A stretch of DNA of 40,031 bases from Eubacteriales bacterium (GCA_028695145.1 JAQVJP010000010.1:1-40031); one strand, 5' to 3'. Shown: positions 1-9,679, counted from the stretch's first letter. Numbers and translations: made by a program. Notes: generated from the letters alone by a model not told the origin.

Positions 1-1557
1 CAGCTGCCGGATTTGCCAGGTAGTAGAAGCTACATATTGCTTGAAGATATTGTGCGAATACACCTCAGTGAATTATTCAGCGGAATAGAGATTATCTCAG
101 CCGGTTGTTTCCGGATTATGAGAAACGCTGATCTTGATCTTGAGGAAGAGGAAGCAGCTGACTTGCTAAAAGCGATTGAGAAGCAGCTGAAAATGAGACA
201 ATGGGGTCAGGTTATCAGGTTGGAAGCGGAGGATGACTTCGATCCCGTAATGCTTAAACTACTAAAGAAACTGCTGCCTATAGATGAAGAAGATGTTTAT
301 GAGATTAATGGACCACTTGACTTGACCATGTTGTTTAAGCTAAAAGCGCCAGAGAATCGAGAGGATCTCTATTATTTGCCTTATGAATCTCAGCCAAGCC
401 CGATGTTGAGTGATGATCTTTTTCAATCTATAAGACAACATGATGTGTTGCTGCATCATCCTTATGAACAATTTGAGCCTGTTGTTGAGCTTATAAGAGA
501 AGCGGCAGCCGATCCTGATGTTCTGGCGATTAAGCAAACTCTCTACCGTGTAAGTGGCCAGTCGCCGATTATCGCCTCGTTAGCAGCAGCGGCCGAAATG
601 GGTAAACAAGTGATGGTGCTGGTGGAACTTAAGGCGAGATTTGATGAAGAGAATAATATCAACTGGGCAAGAAAACTGGAAAGAGCCGGTTGTCATGTAA
701 TCTATGGCCTTGTTGGTCTTAAGACACACAGCAAGATTACATTAATAGTGCGCAGAGATGAAGATGGCATCAGGAGATATGTGCATCTGGGTACAGGTAA
801 TTATAATGATATTACTGCGGGAATTTATACAGATTTCGGTCTTCTGACTTGTGCTGAGAATATAGGGCAGGACGCAAGCGCATTTTTTAATATGCTGTCC
901 GGATATTCCGAACCACACTCCTGGAGACGTCTGGTACCTGCCCCGTATTGGTTGAGACCAGATACACTTCGACGTATTAGACAGGAAACAATGCATGCCA
1001 GAGCAGGCAAGAAAGCTCAGATAATTGTTAAGGTAAACTCGCTTGTGGACGAGGAGTAAATTCATGCGCTTTACGAAGCTTCACAGGCTGGTGTTAAAAT
1101 CGATCTGATTGTTCGCGGAATTTGTTGTTTGCGGCCTGGTATTGCAGGAATGTCGGAGAATATACGTGTTCGAAGTATTATTGGTAGGTTTCTTGAACAT
1201 AGCCGTATTTTTTATTATTACAATGATGGGCAGGAAGATTTGTTTCTGGCAAGTGCTGACTGGATGCCAAGAAATCTCGACCGCAGGGTTGAGATTATGT
1301 TCCCGATTGAAGATGAAGCTGTTCGTACCAGAATTATGCAAGTGCTTGACATTCAACTTAATGATACAAACCGATCAAGATTGATGCAGCCAGATGGCAG
1401 CTATATCAGAGTTGACCGCAGGGGCAAGGTTCCGCTTGATTGCCAGATCGCGCTTTGTGAAGAGGCTGTCATAGCTGCCGGTGAAGACGTCAGCAAATTA
1501 CCGGAGCGAAGATTTGTCCCGGTGGAAGCTGAAAACTATGAGCCGGATGAGATCTGA
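1..1557 (+). pseudogene. ppk: polyphosphate kinase, 3' part, interrupted by an in-frame stop
   Basis: Polyphosphate kinase makes and degrades inorganic polyphosphate from ATP through a phosphohistidine. The reading frame is open from base 1, so the gene starts upstream of the window. Both histidine motifs of the family are visible: GLKTHSK (His codon 727-729) and YVHLGTGN (His codon 784-786). The frame then reads VNSLVDEE and meets TAA at 1057-1059, but continues without any shift as [23 protein letters not shown] and [10 protein letters not shown] to a TGA at 1555-1557, which is the normal C-terminal domain. Families of this type have a hydrophobic residue at the stop position, so TTA to TAA is the simplest change. 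Either the gene is inactivated, or readthrough occurs, or the base is a sequencing error. It converges on the gene at 1577. The identity is secure; the functional state is not. Confidence 0.9.
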
Positions 1558-1576
1558 CAAGGCATTATGATGAAAC

Positions 1577-1873
1577 TCAGGTAGTGGTTGTTCCCATGGC
1601 GTCGCTTGCGGTTTTGAAGAAATCTTCTGTGAAGAGGAATCTGACCATGAGCCAGGATATTAAGGCCATGACTATGAAGAGAATAATAAGCGCTCCGATA
1701 CTGAAAAGACAGCTTTTTGAACCAGCTTTGAAGAGGGTAAGACGTCTTTGTTTTTTCTGCTCTGGTGTCATCGGAATTCTGTTGTTTGGGTATTGAGAAT
1801 ATAAGAAGGTACCGCATTTCGTACAGACATTTTTGCCTTGGGGATTATCAGTACCACATTTTTTACATTTCAT
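1577..1873 (-). CDS. small zinc-ribbon protein with one membrane segment
   Basis: Hypothetical protein of 98 residues. The N-terminus carries two CxxC knuckles (CKKCG at residues 3-7 and CTKCG about 12 residues later), typical of a small zinc ribbon. A basic linker (EQKKQRR) follows, then one hydrophobic segment at about residues 54-76 and a short polar tail ending in TTTT. The expected topology is a zinc ribbon on the cytoplasmic side attached to a membrane anchor. ATG at 1871-1873 is chosen because AGGAGG lies about 11 bases upstream; a longer open frame exists upstream but lacks the zinc-ribbon start context. It has its own promoter at 1956-1984 and is convergent with ppk. I cannot assign a function. 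Confidence 0.75.
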   Translation of the reverse strand: MKCKKCGTDNPQGKNVCTKCGTFLYSQYPNNRIPMTPEQKKQRRLTLFKAGSKSCLFSIGALIILFIVMALISWLMVRFLFTEDFFKTASDAMGTTTT

Positions 1874-1955
1874 TTGAGCATAAGCCTCCTGTTTAATCGC
1901 GTTGATGCAACCTGTGGTGTTGGACATAGCGGCTGTTATCAAGCTGTTATGTCGG

Positions 1956-1984
1956 ATTCTATTACAATTATAACTATTGTGCAA
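1956..1984 (-). promoter_or_regulatory. sigma-A-type promoter of the zinc-ribbon membrane protein
   Basis: Read on the minus strand: -35 TTGCAC (1979-1984), a 17-base spacer, and -10 TAGAAT (1956-1961). The start codon is about 80 bases further on. The spacing is ideal and the boxes are close to consensus. Confidence 0.55.
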
Positions 1985-2083
1985 ACATAATCGATGTCTA
2001 ATCTGTAGAAGTTTGAGATTGCAGGGTGGCTTCAAGCGGCTGGCTGTGAGATAATAATCAGATGCAACGAGTCAATGACTTAG

Positions 2084-2112
2084 TTTAAAGAGATAACGAG
2101 AAGAAGTAAAAT
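2084..2112 (+). promoter_or_regulatory. possible argS promoter
   Basis: TTTAAA (2084-2089), 17 bases, TAAAAT (2107-2112). The -35 box is weak, and the transcript would start very near the AGGGGG ribosome binding site at 2121-2126. The assignment is tentative. Confidence 0.3.
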
Positions 2113-2132
2113 ATATTTTCAGGGGGATGTAT

Positions 2133-3872
2133 ATGGATTTCAGACAGGAAATTGCCAGGGCACTGGCTCAGAGAACACAGATGTCACTTGAAGAAATTGA
2201 CAGCTGGATTGAAATACCACCGCAGAGCAGTATGGGAGATTTTGCTTTTCCCTGTTTCCGTTTGGCAAAAACTATGCGCAAGGCTCCACCTGCAATTGCC
2301 CAGGAGTTATCTGATGTTCTTGTTGATGCCGATTTCATCGAGCGTACAGAGACTGCGGGTGGATATCTCAATTTTTTTGTTAATAGAACTTCCTATATAG
2401 CCTCACAAGTGAAAAATACGCTAAATGCCGGCTATATGTTTGGTAGTTCTGATCTCGGCAGTGGTAAAACTGTTATTGTTGAATTCTCTTCACCAAATAT
2501 TGCGAAGCCGTTCCACGTCGGTCATGCTTTTACCACGATTTTAGGTAATTCATTGGCGAAAATTTACAATCATCTTGGCTACAAGGTAGTTAGGATGAAT
2601 CATCTTGGTGATTATGGAACTCAGTTTGGTAAGTTAATCGCGGCCTGGCAATTGTGGGGCAATGAACAGGCCTTGGTTGAGCATCCGATTAATGAGCTTC
2701 TCAGGATATATGTAAAATTTCACGATTTGGCAAAAGACGATCCTGAGCTTGAACTTAAGGCCAGAGATCACTTCCGCAGATTGGAGAATGGAGAAGAGTT
2801 TGAGAAATCATTATGGCAGAAATTCCGTGATCTAAGTCTTAAGGAGTTTAATGAGGTTTATAAACGTCTCGGTGTAGAGTTTGATAATTTTAATGGCGAG
2901 AGTTTCTATTCAAGTCAGATTCCTGCGGTTATAGAAGAGCTGAAAAACAAAAAACTGCTTGTAGAGAGCGAAGGCGCTCAGGTAGTTATGCTGGATGAGT
3001 TTGATCTGCCGCCTTGTATAATACTTAAATCTGATGGTACTACCATTTATGCTTCACGTGATATAGCTGCTGTATTGTATCGTGACAGAACATATAATTT
3101 TGACAAAAATATTTATGTTGTAGGTACTCCTCAGGCTCTTCATTTCAAGCAGGTTTTCGCGGTGCTTGAAAAAGCAGGCTTTGAGAAGGCTGCGAATTGT
3201 GAGCATGTTGGTTTTGGTTTGGTCAAGTTTCCGGATCGCAAGCTGTCTACAAGAAGCGGCGATGTGATTTTGTTGGAAAACCTGATTAATGAGAGTGTTG
3301 ATAAGACTTATGAAATCATCAAATCAAACAGTGAGCTCAGACAGACTAACCTACCTGAAGATGAGATGAAAATGATCGCCGAAAAAATCGGGATAGCAGC
3401 AATAATGTTTACTTTTCAGAAAAATAGCAGAGAGCGGGATATCGTTTTTTCCTGGGAAGATATGCTTGATTTTGAGGGTGATTCCGCTCCATATGTTCTC
3501 TATACGTATGCCAGAGCACATAGTATCCTTCGCAAAGCTCAGGCAAATGGCTATTTGGAGTCTGTTGATGAGCAGGTGCCAGAAGCTGTACTTGATTTGC
3601 TTACGAGTGATGATGAATTCGCGCTGGCTAAGCTGCTTGATAGCTTCGGTGGTGCGGTTGAGCGCGCTGCACAGGCTAATGAGCCATATATTCTCTTGCG
3701 CCAGGTAATAAACATCGCTCGTGCTTTTAATCGTTATTATCATAATGAGTCTATCCTGGGAACAGACGATGAAAAACTGCGTAGAGCCCGGCTTGGTGTG
3801 TTGCAAGCCGTATGTACAGCAGTAAAAACCGGTCTTGATCTGCTTGGGATTCAAGCTGTTGAAAGAATGTAA
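2133..3872 (+). CDS. argS: arginyl-tRNA synthetase
   Basis: Charges tRNA-Arg with arginine in the cytoplasm (class I synthetase). The N-terminal Add-1 region is followed by the HIGH-type signature HVGH within NIAKPFHVGHAF, a KMSK-like loop KLSTRSGD, and a C-terminal DALR anticodon-binding domain. The protein ends IQAVERM, the usual ArgRS terminus. Length is 579 residues, normal for the family. Two in-frame ATGs lie close together (2127 and 2133). AGGGGG at 2121-2126 directly abuts the first but is 6 bases from the second, so 2133 is chosen. The M3 peptidase gene follows 38 bases downstream and is probably co-transcribed. Confidence 0.97.
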   Translation: MDFRQEIARALAQRTQMSLEEIDSWIEIPPQSSMGDFAFPCFRLAKTMRKAPPAIAQELSDVLVDADFIERTETAGGYLNFFVNRTSYIASQVKNTLNAGYMFGSSDLGSGKTVIVEFSSPNIAKPFHVGHAFTTILGNSLAKIYNHLGYKVVRMNHLGDYGTQFGKLIAAWQLWGNEQALVEHPINELLRIYVKFHDLAKDDPELELKARDHFRRLENGEEFEKSLWQKFRDLSLKEFNEVYKRLGVEFDNFNGESFYSSQIPAVIEELKNKKLLVESEGAQVVMLDEFDLPPCIILKSDGTTIYASRDIAAVLYRDRTYNFDKNIYVVGTPQALHFKQVFAVLEKAGFEKAANCEHVGFGLVKFPDRKLSTRSGDVILLENLINESVDKTYEIIKSNSELRQTNLPEDEMKMIAEKIGIAAIMFTFQKNSRERDIVFSWEDMLDFEGDSAPYVLYTYARAHSILRKAQANGYLESVDEQVPEAVLDLLTSDDEFALAKLLDSFGGAVERAAQANEPYILLRQVINIARAFNRYYHNESILGTDDEKLRRARLGVLQAVCTAVKTGLDLLGIQAVERM

Positions 3873-3910
3873 ACAGTCAGTTGCTGACAGCTCCGGAGGA
3901 AATTGACAAA

Positions 3911-5608
3911 ATGAACTTGCCAGATAAATGGCTGAGATTTGATCAGTTGAAATATACAAGACCGGATATGTCCGAGCTTTCTGATTCGTTTCGCAGATGT
4001 CGTTTGAGACTGCGGCTTTCTATGAGTGCGCATGCTTCTGCGGATGCTGTACTTGAATTGCAGCCGGCTTTGCTTAGATACTATACAGCACAGGCATATG
4101 CACGTAATTGTCATGATAGAGATCTACGTGACTTGTTCTGGCAGCAGGAAGCAGAGTTTTTTGATGAGGCACATACACAAGTGCAGGCCTGGACTACTCA
4201 AACTTATGCTGCGCTTGCCACCTCACGCTTCGCGGCCGATCTTCAAAAGGTACTTGGCGATGGAATCTTGCGTGAGGCAGTTAGAATGACATCGACAGTT
4301 AATGATAGGGTTATTGCTGATCTTAGTGAGGAAAACCGTCTTGAAAGTGCCTATGTCCAGAGAGTTTCTCAGCTCAGAGCTCAAATAGGTCAGCGTTCAT
4401 TTTCTTTGACTGAACTTGGTCCGCTTCTCGAATCAGCTGATCAGGAAGTGCGCCGTATAAGTCACCAGGCTCTTTGCCAAGCCTGGGAAGATGATCATGA
4501 CTGGTTTGACGCCTGCTTCAGCCAGCTTGTAAGCACGCGTAGCAGGGTTAGCAGAAAAATGGGATATTCTTCTTTTACCGAGATGGCATATAAACGCATG
4601 AGCCGAGTCGGATATGGCCGCGGTGAAGTAGAATTATTTCGAGGTTATGTCATTAAATATATCGTTCCTGTCTGTAGTGAAATCAGGCGTCTACAGCGGA
4701 ATAGACTTGGACTTATGAGTTTATATCATTATGATTTGCCGTGCTTGTTGCCTGGTGGCAATCCTCAGCCTCTCCCTCGTCGTCAGGAATGGGTTAGCAT
4801 TATTAGCAGGCATGTCAGCGAAATGCTTGAAGAGCCGCGTTGGTTAAGTTCGCTGGAGGAGTATGGATATATTGATCTTGAAGCACGGCATGACAAGGCA
4901 GGCGGTGGTTATTGTGAGACACTGTATGAGTATGGACTGCCTGTAATTCTGACTAACGCGACAGGTACTGCCGATGATGTTGTAACACTTGTTCATGAAA
5001 CTGGACATGCTTACGCGTCATTGGCCAGTTTGCCAAAAATGAGAGTGTTTGAGGATCAGCAGCCGGCTATGGATGTTTGTGAAATTCATTCGACGGCGCT
5101 TGAATACTTAATGATGCCGGAGCTTGAGGATGTTTTTGGTGATGATACAGAGACAGCTGCGATGGTGCATCTTATTGATTCAATTCTGTTCTTACCTTAT
5201 GCTTGCCTTGTTGATCATTTCCAGCATGAGATTTATGATAAGCCAACGATGTCAGCAATGGAGAGACACAATCTGTGGCGCACGCTTGAGCGCTTGTACC
5301 AACCGGATATCGATTATGATACAGATGAATGGTTTGAAAAAGGTGGTTCATGGCAGAAAAAAGAGCATATTTTTACTGCTCCATTTTATTATATAGATTA
5401 TGCGTTGGCGCATATCGCAGCGCTTGATCTCTGGCAATTATCTCGCAAAGACAGACAAAAAGCAGTGAGACGTTACAAGAAGTTGTGCAGACGAGGTAAT
5501 CATGGTGCGCTTCTACAGCAGCTGGAGGAGAGTGGAATTGCCTCGCCTTTTGCTGAAGGAACCTTCAAACGTCTCATATATGCTGTATGCGACTACCTTG
5601 AACTCTGA
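3911..5608 (+). CDS. M3 family oligoendopeptidase (PepF/oligopeptidase F-like)
   Basis: Zinc metallopeptidase of the thimet/oligopeptidase F family, which cleaves short peptides in the cytoplasm. The zinc motif HETGH is at about residues 362-366, followed by the third-ligand region CEIHSTALEY (Glu about residue 391). The long helical N-terminal half is typical of M3 enzymes. Length is 565 residues from the chosen start. ATG 3911 is preferred because GGAGGA (3895-3900) lies 10 bases upstream; a TTG at 3881 is in frame but would start before the ribosome binding site. No signal peptide is visible. The gene lies between argS and the rRNA methyltransferase gene on the same strand. The physiological substrate is unknown. 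Confidence 0.9.
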   Translation: MNLPDKWLRFDQLKYTRPDMSELSDSFRRCRLRLRLSMSAHASADAVLELQPALLRYYTAQAYARNCHDRDLRDLFWQQEAEFFDEAHTQVQAWTTQTYAALATSRFAADLQKVLGDGILREAVRMTSTVNDRVIADLSEENRLESAYVQRVSQLRAQIGQRSFSLTELGPLLESADQEVRRISHQALCQAWEDDHDWFDACFSQLVSTRSRVSRKMGYSSFTEMAYKRMSRVGYGRGEVELFRGYVIKYIVPVCSEIRRLQRNRLGLMSLYHYDLPCLLPGGNPQPLPRRQEWVSIISRHVSEMLEEPRWLSSLEEYGYIDLEARHDKAGGGYCETLYEYGLPVILTNATGTADDVVTLVHETGHAYASLASLPKMRVFEDQQPAMDVCEIHSTALEYLMMPELEDVFGDDTETAAMVHLIDSILFLPYACLVDHFQHEIYDKPTMSAMERHNLWRTLERLYQPDIDYDTDEWFEKGGSWQKKEHIFTAPFYYIDYALAHIAALDLWQLSRKDRQKAVRRYKKLCRRGNHGALLQQLEESGIASPFAEGTFKRLIYAVCDYLEL

Positions 5609-5630
5609 ATTGATCTGATAGGAGAGAAAC

Positions 5631-7199
5631 ATGTCGTTACCACAAGCCTTTATAGATGAAATGAAGACTCTCTGGGAATCATTTACGGTTCCTGGTAGTT
5701 TTACGGATTTTCTTTTTAGCTTCGATCAGCAACAAAGCAGAGGCTTGAGGGCTAACGGCTTGAAAATAACAGTGTCTGAGCTTCGGAATTTATTGCAGCG
5801 AGATTATGGAGGGCAAATTGACGCCGGTGCTATGGTTCCATGGAACAATGATGGTTTTTATATAGATCAGAATGCTGCTGCCGGACGTTTGCCCGCTTAT
5901 CATGCCGGCTTGTTTTATATTCAGGAACCGAGTGCCATGCTGCCGGCATATGTCCTTAATGCACAGCCTGGTGAGAAAATTCTTGATTTGTGCGCAGCGC
6001 CGGGAGGTAAAACCGCGAAAATCGCTTCAGATTTACAGGGACAAGGCTTGCTCTGGTCAAATGAGATTTCTGCCGACAGAGCTCGTGCTCTTCTGAGAAA
6101 TACAGAACTTATGGGTTGTGCTAACTCAATCATTTCTCAGGAAACACCTGAGAGGCTGGCTGACGCGCTGCCATGTTTTTTTGATCGTGTACTTGTAGAC
6201 GCTCCCTGCTCCGGATCTGGTATGTTCAGAAGAGATAATCAGGCGGTCTCTAGTTGGGAGAAATACGGCGTAGAGCACTGCACCGTAATGCAGAAGGATA
6301 TTCTAATGTCGGCAGATATACTGCTTCGTCCCGGTGGGCTTCTGGTTTATTCAACTTGTTCATTTTCTCTGGCAGAGGATGAGGAAATGATTAAGTGGTT
6401 TATTGATCATCATCCAGAATATGAATTACTCACAATCAACCATGAAGGTTTGAGTTCAGGAGTTGCTGTAAATGGCGTAGAAGCATTAACCAGAACAGTA
6501 AGAATCTGGCCTCATGAATCAACAGGTGATGGGCATTTCTGTGCGTTGCTGCGCAAATCTGACAGTGCCGCAATTGTTAACAATACAATAGATAACCGGT
6601 TTGCTTCATTAAAAACTGGCAAAAGTAATAAAAATAAACAGTTGGCTGAAGCTATTATTTCCTGGAAATCCTGGTCAAAACAGATATTATCAGAATTAGG
6701 ACACCAAAAAATGGATAAGTATTTTTCTGAGTGGATACCTCGTATTCATGACCAGAATTTCTACCTGATGCCGCCGGAGACTCCGGCTTTTGCCGGGATA
6801 AAACTTGTTAAAACCGGCATGTATCTCGGTAGGTTCAAGACAGTAGGCGCTAAGGTGTTGAAAAACCGTCAGGGTAATATGAACGTAAGCAAAACCAATA
6901 AAAATCATAGTGGTACAATAGTATTTGAACCTTCTCAAGCCTGGGTTTTATCGATGAAAGCTGAAGATTATGCCTTCCAGTTAAGTCTTAGTGTAGATGA
7001 TGATCGTCTTTTTCGCTATCTGCGTGGTGAAACTATTAATGTTGAATTTGAGCATATAATTAGAAATACAGATAGTGAACTTGCTTCCGGAGCTTCGGTT
7101 GTGGTCTGTTATGATAAATTTCCTCTTGGATATGCACGATTACAGCAGTTTGGCAGCTTAAAAAATATGTATCCGCCGGCTTGGCGTTTGCGTAGTTGA
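5631..7199 (+). CDS. rsmF: RsmF/YebU-type rRNA (cytosine-5) methyltransferase
   Basis: SAM-dependent RNA m5C methyltransferase of the NOL1/NOP2/Sun family. Motif I LDLCAAPGGKT binds SAM. The two family cysteines are in DAPCSGSGMF and YSTCSFS. The C-terminal part (from about residue 330) contains a segment with FAGIKLVKTGMYLG and a PUA-like end with FPLGYARL, the layout of RsmF/YebU rather than RsmB. Length is 522 residues. The start ATG follows GGAGAG with 5 bases between. It is in a run of same-strand genes with short gaps (22 bases before, 16 after). The exact target cytosine in 16S rRNA cannot be read from the sequence. Confidence 0.9.
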   Translation: MSLPQAFIDEMKTLWESFTVPGSFTDFLFSFDQQQSRGLRANGLKITVSELRNLLQRDYGGQIDAGAMVPWNNDGFYIDQNAAAGRLPAYHAGLFYIQEPSAMLPAYVLNAQPGEKILDLCAAPGGKTAKIASDLQGQGLLWSNEISADRARALLRNTELMGCANSIISQETPERLADALPCFFDRVLVDAPCSGSGMFRRDNQAVSSWEKYGVEHCTVMQKDILMSADILLRPGGLLVYSTCSFSLAEDEEMIKWFIDHHPEYELLTINHEGLSSGVAVNGVEALTRTVRIWPHESTGDGHFCALLRKSDSAAIVNNTIDNRFASLKTGKSNKNKQLAEAIISWKSWSKQILSELGHQKMDKYFSEWIPRIHDQNFYLMPPETPAFAGIKLVKTGMYLGRFKTVGAKVLKNRQGNMNVSKTNKNHSGTIVFEPSQAWVLSMKAEDYAFQLSLSVDDDRLFRYLRGETINVEFEHIIRNTDSELASGASVVVCYDKFPLGYARLQQFGSLKNMYPPAWRLRS

Positions 7200-7215
7200 T
7201 GCTTAGGAGATTTTA

Positions 7216-9054
7216 ATGAAAAAGGCTATTATTGAAAAAATGAAGTTGCCTCTTAGTATTTGGCAAAACATTATGCTTGATGGCAATGGTGCGGATTTTC
7301 AAGAACTTGAAATCAGTGCCAGGACCGGTAATCGTCAAATCAGTGGATCTGTGTCTGTTTCAAGTACGGGAAAAAATATGTATGAAGCGGTACTTCCAGG
7401 AGAAAATTATAGTGGTACGGCTGAGCAGATTTTAACGTGGCTAATAAATCATATGTCTGAATATGATGAATGTAGCCTGATTTTGAGACTTTTTACTCAT
7501 TCCCAGATGTTGACAGTTGACCGTAAAGGTGTAAATTTACAGCCGCGATATGTAGATGAAAAGAAAAAAGACGTGAAGAAGAAGCTTAAAGAAGATCACC
7601 ATATATATGGGACTTCAGACAAGCGGAAATATAGGATTAAAATTGATGAAGCGACTGAATTGTTGAGAGTTTTGGGGATTGTTGATCAACAAGGCCGGTT
7701 AAAAAATGATAAGTTCAGAAAATACCAGCAAATTGATCGATTCGTTGAACTGGCTGAACCTATTATTCTGCAACTGTTCAAGAATGAAGGTCATCTTGCA
7801 GTATATGACCTGGCTTGCGGGAAGTCGTACTTATCTTTTGTTTTGAATTACTACATAAGAGAAAAACTTGGACGGAACTGTACAGTTACAGGTATAGATA
7901 TTAGTGATTCGGTTATAGAAACTTCGGCTGCTATCGCGGACCAGCTGAATTGGCGGAATATGAATTTTAAGACAATGGATTTAAGAGATTTTTCGCCTTC
8001 TGATCGTCCGGATTTATGTATTAGTCTTCATGCCTGTGATACAGCTACTGATATGGCTCTGGCTGCGGCTGTGAAATCCGGCAGCCAAGCTATACTTGCG
8101 GTGCCTTGTTGCCAACGTGAACTATTGGCAAATAACTACAAAATGTCATCGCTTCGGACGAGTGTTATGTCATCAGGTATTCTCAGAGCCAGATTAGCTG
8201 ATCTTATTACTGATGGTATGCGGTTGCTTCTGTTGAGAAGTTCCGGGTATGATGCTGAAATTATTGAGTATATATCGCCTTTGGAGACTCCTAAAAATCT
8301 GATGATAAGGGCTGTATATACAGGCAGAGCTGACAGAGAAGCCTGGACTGAATATAAGAAACTCCGCAATGAATGTGGCGTGGAAATTACACTTGCAAAT
8401 GAGTTGAAAGGATTTATCAATAAGCAAATGGATCTTATTAAGAAAGAAAAAACTCTTATTACAATGGCTACCGGAAACGCGGATAAAGTTGATGAGATCC
8501 GGGAAATAATAACGAGTGATCTGTTGAAATGGCAAACAATGCGTGATGCCGGCTTTTTTGATGAAATAATTGAAGATGGTACAAGTTATATTGAAAATGC
8601 TCTGATAAAAGCAAGAAGTGTACATCAATATACTGGAGGATGGGTTATTGCTGATGATTCAGGACTATCTGTTGATGTTCTTGATGGAGCACCAGGCATC
8701 TATTCTGCCAGGTTTGCTGGAGAAGAAGCTGGATATAACGATAAGATAGCTTGTTTGCATGATATGCTCAAACCATGGCCTCCAGAACAATGGACCGCTG
8801 CTTTTGTTTGTGCGATTGCACTTATCGGGCCGGATGGACGAGAATGGACAGTTCAAGCTGAGAGTGCAGGAATGATCGCTCAGCAGGCAAGTGGAGAGAA
8901 CGGGTTCGGTTATGATCCAATATTTTACGTTCCGGAATTCAATTGTACGATGGCAGAAATGTCTCCGGAGCAGAAGCATTCCATAAGTCATAGAGGACGT
9001 GCTCTGCGTAAGATTATGGAAATAATCAATGAGGAGAGTTTATTTGATGTCTGA
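7216..9054 (+). CDS. fusion of a Methyltransf_32-type methyltransferase and a RdgB/HAM1 nucleotide pyrophosphatase
   Basis: One 612-residue frame holds two enzymes. Residues 1 to about 405 form a SAM-dependent methyltransferase: motif I DLACGKSYLSF near residue 198, then VTGIDIS, SLHACDTATD and PCCQREL, a pattern of the METTL25/GSTCD-like Methyltransf_32 group. From about residue 412 the sequence is a complete RdgB/HAM1 non-canonical purine NTP pyrophosphatase (hydrolyses dITP/XTP): ATGNADKVDEI, ADDSGLSVD, GAPGIYSARF, FGYDPIF and KHSISHRGRAL. No stop or well-placed ribosome binding site separates them; an ATG at 8428 has AAAGGA 15 bases upstream, too distant to be convincing. RdgB alone is about 200 residues in other bacteria. 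The methyltransferase substrate is unknown. The stop overlaps the start of the next gene. Confidence 0.88.
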   Translation: MKKAIIEKMKLPLSIWQNIMLDGNGADFQELEISARTGNRQISGSVSVSSTGKNMYEAVLPGENYSGTAEQILTWLINHMSEYDECSLILRLFTHSQMLTVDRKGVNLQPRYVDEKKKDVKKKLKEDHHIYGTSDKRKYRIKIDEATELLRVLGIVDQQGRLKNDKFRKYQQIDRFVELAEPIILQLFKNEGHLAVYDLACGKSYLSFVLNYYIREKLGRNCTVTGIDISDSVIETSAAIADQLNWRNMNFKTMDLRDFSPSDRPDLCISLHACDTATDMALAAAVKSGSQAILAVPCCQRELLANNYKMSSLRTSVMSSGILRARLADLITDGMRLLLLRSSGYDAEIIEYISPLETPKNLMIRAVYTGRADREAWTEYKKLRNECGVEITLANELKGFINKQMDLIKKEKTLITMATGNADKVDEIREIITSDLLKWQTMRDAGFFDEIIEDGTSYIENALIKARSVHQYTGGWVIADDSGLSVDVLDGAPGIYSARFAGEEAGYNDKIACLHDMLKPWPPEQWTAAFVCAIALIGPDGREWTVQAESAGMIAQQASGENGFGYDPIFYVPEFNCTMAEMSPEQKHSISHRGRALRKIMEIINEESLFDV

Positions 9055-9640
9055 TCTTAAGTTAGGGGAAATTGATATTGATATAAATTCACAGCCAGGC
9101 ATCAGCAAGCAGGAATACCTCGAGCTTAATTCCAGAGACCAACTTAGAATTATGGTGATATCAGATACGCATAGAGGTACAGCAGCTGCGGTAGCTGCTT
9201 TGCGGTGCTGTTCTGAAATCGATTTGATTCTTCATGCCGGCGATCATACCGCTGATTACACACGTTTGCGTGAGGTTCTTCGTAAGCCGATGATTGTTGT
9301 TCGTGGCAATTGTGACGAAAATTCTTATCTCAGTTTACCGGAGATTGTTTGGTTGAATTTAGCTGGTTTCCGTATAATGATGACGCATGGGAACACACGG
9401 AAATTTGATGTCAAACAAGGTTTGAACAAACTTATCAGTTATGTATCAATGCCTGAAAACAGCGCGGATATAGTCATTTACGGGCATACGCATAGTATGA
9501 AGTTTCAAGAAATCAGCATAGGCAGCAATATTTGTCGGCTTATTAATCCCGGCAGCTGCAGTATTGATAGCAATGCTTATGAAATCAGCTTGAAACAAGG
9601 TCAGCCGGCAAGTTTTAGAAAAATTGTTGAAGATGTATAG
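9047..9640 (+). CDS. YfcE/MJ0936-type metallophosphoesterase
   Basis: Calcineurin-like phosphodiesterase of the YfcE family, 197 residues. The metal-binding motifs run in order: ISDTHRG, HAGDHT, RGNCDE, MTHGN and YGHTH. About 35 residues precede the first motif, a little more than usual. ATG 9047 is chosen because GGAG (9033-9036) is about 10 bases upstream; an in-frame ATG at 9029 would lie ahead of that site. The start overlaps the end of the pyrophosphatase fusion by 8 bases, the classical rdgB-yfcE neighbour order of Firmicutes, which suggests translational coupling. The natural substrate is not known. Confidence 0.9.
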   Translation: MSDLKLGEIDIDINSQPGISKQEYLELNSRDQLRIMVISDTHRGTAAAVAALRCCSEIDLILHAGDHTADYTRLREVLRKPMIVVRGNCDENSYLSLPEIVWLNLAGFRIMMTHGNTRKFDVKQGLNKLISYVSMPENSADIVIYGHTHSMKFQEISIGSNICRLINPGSCSIDSNAYEISLKQGQPASFRKIVEDV

Positions 9641-9650
9641 ATAGACTTCC

Positions 9651-9679
9651 TTGACCAATAATTCACATCGTGATATATT
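9651..9679 (+). promoter_or_regulatory. promoter of the ACT-domain gene, with an inverted repeat over the -10
   Basis: TTGACC (9651-9656), a 17-base spacer, TATATT (9674-9679). An inverted repeat CGTGAT / ATCACG (9669-9674 and 9684-9689) straddles the -10 and probable start point, so a repressor site is possible. The promoter position also argues against any start codon for the next gene before about 9686. Confidence 0.65.

Noticed and set aside
1068-1384. Alternative frames across the ppk stop codon, as if a frameshift had occurred
   Set aside because: Translation in the original frame continues with the correct family sequence right after the TAA, so it is a nonsense change, not a frameshift.
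2020-2042. AGGGTGGCTTCAAGCGG before argS, similar to a T-box AGGGTGG sequence
   Set aside because: The remaining T-box consensus (ACCGCG) does not match, and no specifier stem or following terminator is present in the 250-base gap.
3351-3959. Long minus-strand open frame (about 200 codons) opposite argS
   Set aside because: No recognisable domain or ribosome binding site, and it lies wholly across a conserved gene and its downstream gap.
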